Source of the DNA: Opitutus sp. GAS368
GTDB lineage: Bacteria > Verrucomicrobiota > Verrucomicrobiia > Opitutales > Opitutaceae
Direction of reading: 5' to 3'
NCBI GenBank assembly: GCA_945861235.1
Contig: CAMATV010000012.1
Location: forward strand, 1 to 19,830
DNA length: 19,830 nt
Below are positions 16,096 through 19,830 of the stretch, piece after piece. How positions within the stretch are numbered: position 1 is the stretch's first letter; every line of letters begins with the position of its first letter. The notes beneath the pieces were generated by a model, which worked only from the letters and a program-made list of their open reading frames with translations, had not been told where the DNA came from and searched no databases. The translations under genes and the position numbers were made by a program.

Positions 16096-17252
16096 ACCCC
16101 GCCCTCGCCCATGTCAGCCTCGCCGAGCTCGAGCTCGCCCTCGCGGCGTGGGGCTACAAGCCCTCGCACGCCGCCCGCGTACTCCGCGCGTTCTACGCGA
16201 CCGGCGGCGCGATCGACGACGCCGCCACCACCGTGCCGCCGGCTTTACGCCTGCCCTCCGACGAAGCCCCCCCACATCTCCGTCTCCCCGCCGGCCTCGC
16301 CGAAAAACTCCGTACTTTCTCCGTCCCAGCTCTCCGCTCTCCACTCTCAGCTCTCAACGCTCAGCCCGCAGCGCTCAACTTCCCCAGCTCCCTCGCCGCC
16401 CGCCAAGTCGCCGCCGACGGCACGACAAAACTTCTCCTCCGTCTCCACGATAGCCGTACGGTCGAGTCCGTGCTCATGCCCGACTTCCGCCCCGATCGCG
16501 CCGCCGGCTGCATCTCCTCCCAAGTCGGTTGCGCCATGGGTTGCGATTTCTGCGCGACCACGAAGACCGGCTTCGAGCGCAACCTCACCGCCGGCGAAAT
16601 CGTCGAGCAATTTCTGGCCCTCCGCCGCGAGGCCCTCGCCGTCGGCCGCAAGCTCCAAACCGTCGTGTTCATGGGCATGGGCGAGCCGATGCTGAACCTC
16701 GACCACGTCCTCGCCGCCATCGACCGCCTCGCCGACAACCGGCTCGGTGCCCTCGGCTGGCGTCAAATCACCGTCTCCACCGTCGGCATCGTCCCCGGCA
16801 TCGACGCGCTCACGGCCACCGGCCTGAACGTCCACCTCGCCGTCTCGCTCCATGCCCCCGACGACGCGACCCGTGCGCAACTCCTGCCCATGGGCAAACG
16901 TTTCCCGATCGCCGACATCCTCGCCGCCGCCGACCGCTTCCAAGCCAGCCGGGGCCGCCCTGTCACCATCCAGTATTGTCTCCTCCGCGGCGTAAATGAC
17001 TCGCCCGATCACGCCCGCACCCTCGCCACCGTCGTCGGCGCGCGTCGCATGCACGTGAATCTTCTCCGCTACAACCCCACCGGCCTCAGCTTGAAGGGCA
17101 AGACCTACGAGCCCTCCACCGACGACACCGCTGACGCCTTCGCAGCCATCCTTCGCGAACATAAACTCGTCGCCCACTTCCGCCGCTCCCGCGGCCCCGA
17201 CATCGACGCCGCCTGCGGCCAACTCCGGCGGCGCAGCGCTCAAACGGCATAG
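16092..17252 (+). CDS. rlmN: Dual-specificity rRNA/tRNA adenine-C2 methyltransferase (radical SAM)
   Basis: RlmN methylates C2 of A2503 in 23S rRNA and A37 in some tRNAs, using a 4Fe-4S cluster and two AdoMet molecules. The cluster motif is C147-x3-C151-x2-C154 (VGCAMGCDFCAT). Further signatures are FMGMGEPMLNLDHV, ITVSTVGIVPGI, VSLHAPDDATR, HVNLLRYNP and the C-terminal DIDAACGQL with the methyl-accepting C375. Length 386, with an insertion of about 18 residues (SALNAQPAALN region, residues 81-97) between the N-terminal domain and the DGT block relative to remembered E. coli RlmN. The start is the GTG at 16092 inside the GTGA overlap with the upstream peptidase stop, which implies translational coupling. 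Nothing essential is missing. Confidence 0.97.
   Translation: MNPALAHVSLAELELALAAWGYKPSHAARVLRAFYATGGAIDDAATTVPPALRLPSDEAPPHLRLPAGLAEKLRTFSVPALRSPLSALNAQPAALNFPSSLAARQVAADGTTKLLLRLHDSRTVESVLMPDFRPDRAAGCISSQVGCAMGCDFCATTKTGFERNLTAGEIVEQFLALRREALAVGRKLQTVVFMGMGEPMLNLDHVLAAIDRLADNRLGALGWRQITVSTVGIVPGIDALTATGLNVHLAVSLHAPDDATRAQLLPMGKRFPIADILAAADRFQASRGRPVTIQYCLLRGVNDSPDHARTLATVVGARRMHVNLLRYNPTGLSLKGKTYEPSTDDTADAFAAILREHKLVAHFRRSRGPDIDAACGQLRRRSAQTA
16332..16380 (+). repeat. In-frame heptanucleotide tandem repeat inside rlmN (7 units)
   Basis: Seven 7-bp units in the CTCAACG phase (CTCCGCT, CTCCACT, CTCAGCT, CTCAACG, CTCAGCC, CGCAGCG, CTCAACT) encode LRSPLSALNAQPAALN in the linker between the RlmN N-terminal domain and the radical SAM core. 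Same family, length and orientation as the repeat at 11138-11186. Confidence 0.85.
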
Positions 17253-17301
17253 GCGAACGCGAAAACAAAAAATCTGATTCTGTCGATTTTCCCCACCGCA
17301 A

Positions 17302-17667
17302 TCACAACGAGTAAGGCACGCGGATGCCGGGCTCTCCCACCGGAAAATCCTTCGTGTTTCGCGTGACCAGCAGGGCACCATTCACCCGTGCGGTTGCCCA
17401 CACAATGGCATCGGGCAGACGCAAGCGGCGGTCCCTTCGCAAACGCACCGCTTCCTCCGCCGTTTCAGACGTGACTGGATGCACCGCAAAAGTCGCCAAA
17501 AAGTCTCGGCAGCCCGCCTCTTCCGCCTCCCCGTCCGCTCCGGCCATAACCTCCATCCACGAAACAATGCTGATCTCCCGACGGGAGTATTTCGCCAGTT
17601 CCGTTTGCGCAGACTTCACCCCTTGCAGGAAATCGATGAGGACATCGCTATCGATGATGGCTTTCAT
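17302..17667 (-). CDS. PIN-domain toxin, VapC-like
   Basis: A 121-residue PIN-domain ribonuclease, probably the toxin of a type II toxin-antitoxin pair that cleaves RNA in the cytoplasm. The acidic site is complete: D6 and D8 (IIDSDVLIDFLQG), E39 (SWMEVMAG), D86 (LPDAIVWATA) and D107 (TRNTKDF). I chose the ATG at 17667 because it overlaps the antitoxin stop as ATGA and leads straight into the first beta strand. The longer open frame to 17733 only adds residues antisense-like to nothing and overlaps the antitoxin. Convergent with rlmN across 49 bp. The gene name vapC is used only as a family label. Confidence 0.9.
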   Translation of the reverse strand: MKAIIDSDVLIDFLQGVKSAQTELAKYSRREISIVSWMEVMAGADGEAEEAGCRDFLATFAVHPVTSETAEEAVRLRRDRRLRLPDAIVWATARVNGALLVTRNTKDFPVGEPGIRVPYSL

Positions 17668-17891
17668 GGCCTTTCCCATTCGGCCCGCAGGCCGTCCACG
17701 TGTTGTCGTGCTTTGAGTTTTTTGTGACGCCACAGCCCAAAACCAACCTCAGCCGATGGCGGTGGCGTCGCCGCCACGATCCAACCAGCCACTGCCCGCC
17801 GAACCGCTTCCGCCCGCGAGATTTTCTCCTGCGCACACACCCGGGCAAGCGCCTCCAACTGCTCTTCGGGCAAATCGACGATCGTTCTCAT
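17664..17891 (-). CDS. Ribbon-helix-helix antitoxin, VapB-like
   Basis: A 75-residue protein. Its first 40 residues (RTIVDLPEEQLEALARV then ISRAEAVRRAVAGWI) form a beta strand and two helices of the ribbon-helix-helix type used to bind DNA as a dimer. The Arg/Lys-rich C-terminal tail (WRHKKLKARQHVDGLRAEW) would wrap the toxin. The stop codon overlaps the toxin start by four bases, the standard antitoxin-first order that favours antitoxin excess. The start is the ATG at 17891; a TTG lies one codon upstream. Repressing its own promoter is expected for the family. I take the direct repeats just upstream as the possible operator. Confidence 0.88.
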   Translation of the reverse strand: MRTIVDLPEEQLEALARVCAQEKISRAEAVRRAVAGWIVAATPPPSAEVGFGLWRHKKLKARQHVDGLRAEWERP

Positions 17892-17893
17892 CA

Positions 17894-18028
17894 ATGATGA
17901 CTGGCATCGTTATCATGGCATCAGCAAGTGAAAAATCAGTCCCCACCGACCACGCCGTCACCCTCAATCTCATCCTCGGCCCCCTCGGCCGGCACGTGAA
18001 TTTAATCGGCTACAAACCCACCCGCTAA
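17894..18028 (+). CDS. Possible 44-residue small protein or gene remnant
   Basis: A short open frame starts with ATGATG at 17894, two bases from the antitoxin start on the opposite strand, and ends at TAA 18026-18028. An internal ATG at 17915 would give 37 residues ending LILGPLGRHVNLIGYKPTR. No Shine-Dalgarno site, no membrane segment and no family is recognised. It could be the tail of a decayed gene. Support is weak. Confidence 0.15.
   Translation: MMTGIVIMASASEKSVPTDHAVTLNLILGPLGRHVNLIGYKPTR
17902..17922 (-). promoter_or_regulatory. Candidate operator upstream of the toxin-antitoxin pair
   Basis: TGGCATC occurs twice as a direct repeat (17902-17908 and 17916-17922, 14-bp pitch), starting 11 bases upstream of the antitoxin ATG. 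An overlapping inverted pair ATGAT/ATCAT spans 17894-17916. Ribbon-helix-helix antitoxins bind short repeats of this kind next to their own start. Inferred from position only. Confidence 0.35.
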
Positions 18029-18096
18029 ACCTCCCTCATCTGCAGTTCCTGCGCGCAACGCGTAAGCGATTCGTTCGCCATCGACCGAGCAACGAA

Positions 18097-18137
18097 CGCC
18101 GCCCGGCTTCCGCCACCTGCGCCGCCCGGCTTCCGCC
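18097..18137. repeat. 18-bp perfect direct repeat
   Basis: CGCCGCCCGGCTTCCGCC occurs at 18097-18114 and 18120-18137, separated by ACCTG. It lies about 65 bases upstream of the PAS-AraC gene. It may be a pair of binding sites or a slippage duplication. Confidence 0.6.
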
Positions 18138-18154
18138 TGAAGGGCATAAAAAAT

Positions 18155-18183
18155 TTGCGTCTCCATCGCGGTGATGGTTATTT
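18155..18183 (+). promoter_or_regulatory. Candidate promoter with internal dyad, upstream of PAS-AraC gene
   Basis: TTGCGT (18155-18160) and TTATTT (18178-18183) are 17 bp apart. Between them CCATC and GATGG form a 5-bp dyad with a 5-bp centre (18163-18177), placed where a repressor would block RNA polymerase. The -10 match is poor, and the predicted start of transcription would fall on the AGAGG ribosome site, so this is tentative. Confidence 0.25.
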
Positions 18184-18201
18184 TTCAGAGGTATTTTCAC
18201 C

Positions 18202-18945
18202 ATGCACAGCGACCCGCACACCCTCGCCACGCTCACCCGCATCGGCACCGTTGCGTCCGAGGTCATCGAGCTTTTCGATTTCGTCGCCGATTCGTTGCTC
18301 TGGATGAAAGACGAGGCCGGCCACTATCAGTGGGTCAACGTAGCGTTTTACCTTAACTTCGGCCTCCAATCCCGCGCCGAGGTCATCGGCCGCACAGACT
18401 ACGATCTCTGCGGTCTCGCCCTCGCTAATCAATACCGCATGGACGACGAGCGCGTCCTCGCCGGCGAACGCATCATCTCGCGCGTCGAACTCGTCGGCCG
18501 CTTCGACCACACCGCCCGCTGGTGCGTCACCTCCAAAATCCCCGTCCATGACGCCAAAGGCCGGGTCGTCGGCACCGCCGGCGTCACGCGTCCGCTCAAC
18601 GAACAAAAACCCGGCACCCCGGCCGACTCCCCCCTCAGCGCCGCGATCCGTTTCGTCAGCCAGAATTTCAGCGAATCCATCACCAATCGCGACCTCGCCA
18701 AGACCTGCGGATTGTCGGTGCGTGCGTTCGAGCGCCAGTTTCGCACCACCTACCGCAGCTCGCCCCACGATTATGTGCGCCAGATCCGCGTGCGCATGAG
18801 CTGCAGCGCGCTCGTCTTTTCAAAAAAAAGCCTGGCCGAAGTGGCCAACGAGTTCGGTTTCGCCGACCAGAGCCATTTCACGAAAGAGTTTCGCCGCATC
18901 ATGAGCGAAACCCCGCGCGCTTACCGCACGCGCTGCCAGAGTTGA
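18202..18945 (+). CDS. PAS-domain AraC-family transcriptional regulator
   Basis: A 247-residue cytoplasmic regulator. Residues about 20-130 form a PAS domain (FDFVADSLLWMKDEAGHYQWVNVAF, GRTDYDLCG, SKIPVHDAKGRVVGTAGVTR) that probably senses a small ligand or redox state. Residues about 158-243 are an AraC-type double helix-turn-helix: SITNRDLAKTCGLSVRAFER for the first helix pair, and SLAEVANEFGFADQSHFTKEF followed by TPRAYR for the second, conserved one. The ATG at 18202 follows AGAGG at 18187-18191, spaced 10 bases. PAS-AraC proteins of this kind often control sugar-use genes in Verrucomicrobiota. The cupin-like gene 244 bp downstream on the same strand is a possible target; that link is inferred. 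Confidence 0.92.
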   Translation: MHSDPHTLATLTRIGTVASEVIELFDFVADSLLWMKDEAGHYQWVNVAFYLNFGLQSRAEVIGRTDYDLCGLALANQYRMDDERVLAGERIISRVELVGRFDHTARWCVTSKIPVHDAKGRVVGTAGVTRPLNEQKPGTPADSPLSAAIRFVSQNFSESITNRDLAKTCGLSVRAFERQFRTTYRSSPHDYVRQIRVRMSCSALVFSKKSLAEVANEFGFADQSHFTKEFRRIMSETPRAYRTRCQS

Positions 18946-19189
18946 GCTTGCCACCCGCCCCGGGTCCGCCGCGCTGCCTCCCCAACCCAGCCGCACCCGT
19001 CGCAATTAAACAAAAACTCGCCGTCGCCTTCCTAGTCGGTCAGACGGCCATGGTCTAAGCTTCACCCTCTGCTCGCGACCACCCAATCCGTCCGCCTCCC
19101 GCCTGCACCGGCGTCCGCTTTCCGCTTCACCTTCCTCACCCGTCGCTCCCTTCTCTCCGTCTCTCATTCTCCCCCCTCTTCATCACACC
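18946..19189. other. 244-bp spacer with pyrimidine-rich leader
   Basis: No gene is seen. A short AT-rich patch (GCAATTAAACAAAAACTC) lies around 19001-19020 and could contain a promoter. From about 19060 to the ATG at 19190 the + strand is strongly C/T-rich, with no purine-rich ribosome site before the start. Confidence 0.5.
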
Positions 19190-19830
19190 ATGATCCCGTC
19201 CGTCCTCGATCTCAAACCCGTCAAGAAATCTACGCAAAGCCTCGTCGAGGCCGAGCTCGCCGCCACCGGCGGTCTGCTCCGCCTCGCGCCCGCCTGGGTC
19301 CCTCGCTCATTCCTCCAGCCCGGCCTCCGCATCAAGCTCCACCCGGATGACACCTACGCCTACGGCCTCAACCGCGGCGGCATCGACGAACGTTGGTTCG
19401 CCTCGACCACCGTCACCGCCAACGAAGGCCGCGCATGGGACGAAGGCCTCAGTTGGTGCGTGGTCGGCAACAAGAAGTTCACCCTCCAGCAAGCCGTCGC
19501 CGATACCGGGGCCACGCTGGTCGGTTCGGCCATCTGGAAAAAATACAAAAAGTGGCCCGTCTACTCGAAGTTCTTCGATAACATGGGGCCGATCCCGCAC
19601 CACATGCACCAGAGCGCCGCCCAGGCGAAACTCGTCGGCCAGGAGGGCAAACCCGAGTCCTACTATTTCCCGCCCCAGCACAATCCCGTCGGCAACAATT
19701 TCCCCTACACGTTCATGGGCTTCGAGCCCGGCACGACCAAAGAACAGGTCAAACAGTGCATCCGTAATTGGAACAAGGGCGACAACGGCATCCTCGACCT
19801 CTCGAAAGCCTACCGCCTCAAAGTCGGCTC
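19190..19830 (+). CDS. Cupin-like protein, possibly phosphomannose-isomerase related (3' end outside window)
   Basis: An open frame from the ATG at 19190 runs to the window edge without a stop (213 codons present). Codon use matches the neighbours. Two blocks suggest a metal-binding double-stranded beta-helix fold: LRIKLHPDDTYAYG near residue 50, reminiscent of the HPDD block of class I mannose-6-phosphate isomerases, and PHHMHQ followed by KPESYYFPPQHN (residues about 137-165), with the His-x-His and Lys-x-Glu-x-Tyr-Tyr pattern of cupin sites. No signal peptide, so cytoplasmic. I do not recognise the exact family; sugar-phosphate isomerase or sugar-acid metabolism is a guess. There is no Shine-Dalgarno site: the leader just before the start reads CTCTTCATCACACC. 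Confidence 0.7.
   Translation, partial: MIPSVLDLKPVKKSTQSLVEAELAATGGLLRLAPAWVPRSFLQPGLRIKLHPDDTYAYGLNRGGIDERWFASTTVTANEGRAWDEGLSWCVVGNKKFTLQQAVADTGATLVGSAIWKKYKKWPVYSKFFDNMGPIPHHMHQSAAQAKLVGQEGKPESYYFPPQHNPVGNNFPYTFMGFEPGTTKEQVKQCIRNWNKGDNGILDLSKAYRLKVG

Noticed and set aside
16347..17381. 344-codon open frame on the minus strand
   Set aside because: Antisense shadow of rlmN extending into the toxin gene.
1..19830. tRNA or rRNA genes
   Set aside because: No cloverleaf with GTTCRA-type T-loop and CCA-like end, and no rRNA core sequence, was noticed by eye in the gaps on either strand.

Overview
The window is a GC-rich chromosomal segment. Strong C/G third-position bias leaves long open frames opposite most real genes. 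Gene content suggests a Verrucomicrobiota member, most likely Opitutaceae: several exported S9/M28/M3 peptidases, a DUF1080 (3-keto-disaccharide hydrolase fold) protein, a secreted BNR sialidase-like protein, a membrane-fused spermidine-synthase-like protein, a stand-alone receiver protein and a PAS-AraC regulator. The taxon is inferred from gene style and repeat content, not proven.

Layout. 1-1398 (+) is the 3' part of cobalamin-dependent methionine synthase (metH). A repeat-rich spacer follows, with the convergent exported M28 peptidase (1682-3559, -) and an exported alpha/beta-hydrolase (3662-4579, -). Divergent from these is a secreted sialidase-like protein (4708-5958, +), convergent with an exported prolyl-oligopeptidase-family enzyme (6068-8218, -). 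A receiver-domain protein (from 8416, +) runs into an exported metallo-beta-lactamase-fold hydrolase (8878-9846, -). About 660 bp without a gene carry a REPIN/MITE-like inverted pair. Then come the membrane spermidine-synthase-like protein (10511-12802, +), a convergent DUF1080 protein (12983-13603, -), and a divergent spacer with a five-copy 15-bp array. An M3 peptidase and rlmN form a translationally overlapping pair (13954-17252, +). A vapBC-type toxin-antitoxin pair (17302-17891, -), a PAS-AraC regulator (18202-18945, +) and a truncated cupin-like gene (19190 onward, +) end the window.

How it fits together. There is no single pathway here. Much of the window is an exported-hydrolase set (M28, esterase, sialidase-like, S9, MBL, DUF1080 and probably M3), consistent with a polymer-degrading heterotroph. 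metH and rlmN are housekeeping genes. vapBC is a small accessory module.

The most interesting signal is not a gene. A degenerate 7-bp tandem repeat (consensus CTCAACG) lies inside three unrelated coding sequences: metH, the spermidine-synthase-like gene and rlmN. It always reads as the same S-x-LNA-x-P-x-x-LN peptide. Because 7 is not a multiple of 3, the repeat gives the same cyclic peptide in every forward frame, while its complement has TGA in every frame. It looks like a selfish or slippage-born element that genes can tolerate in one orientation only. A degraded copy may sit downstream of metH. Several other repeat types (REPIN-like pair, 36-bp doublet, GC-rich palindrome, 15-bp array) occupy the intergenic gaps.
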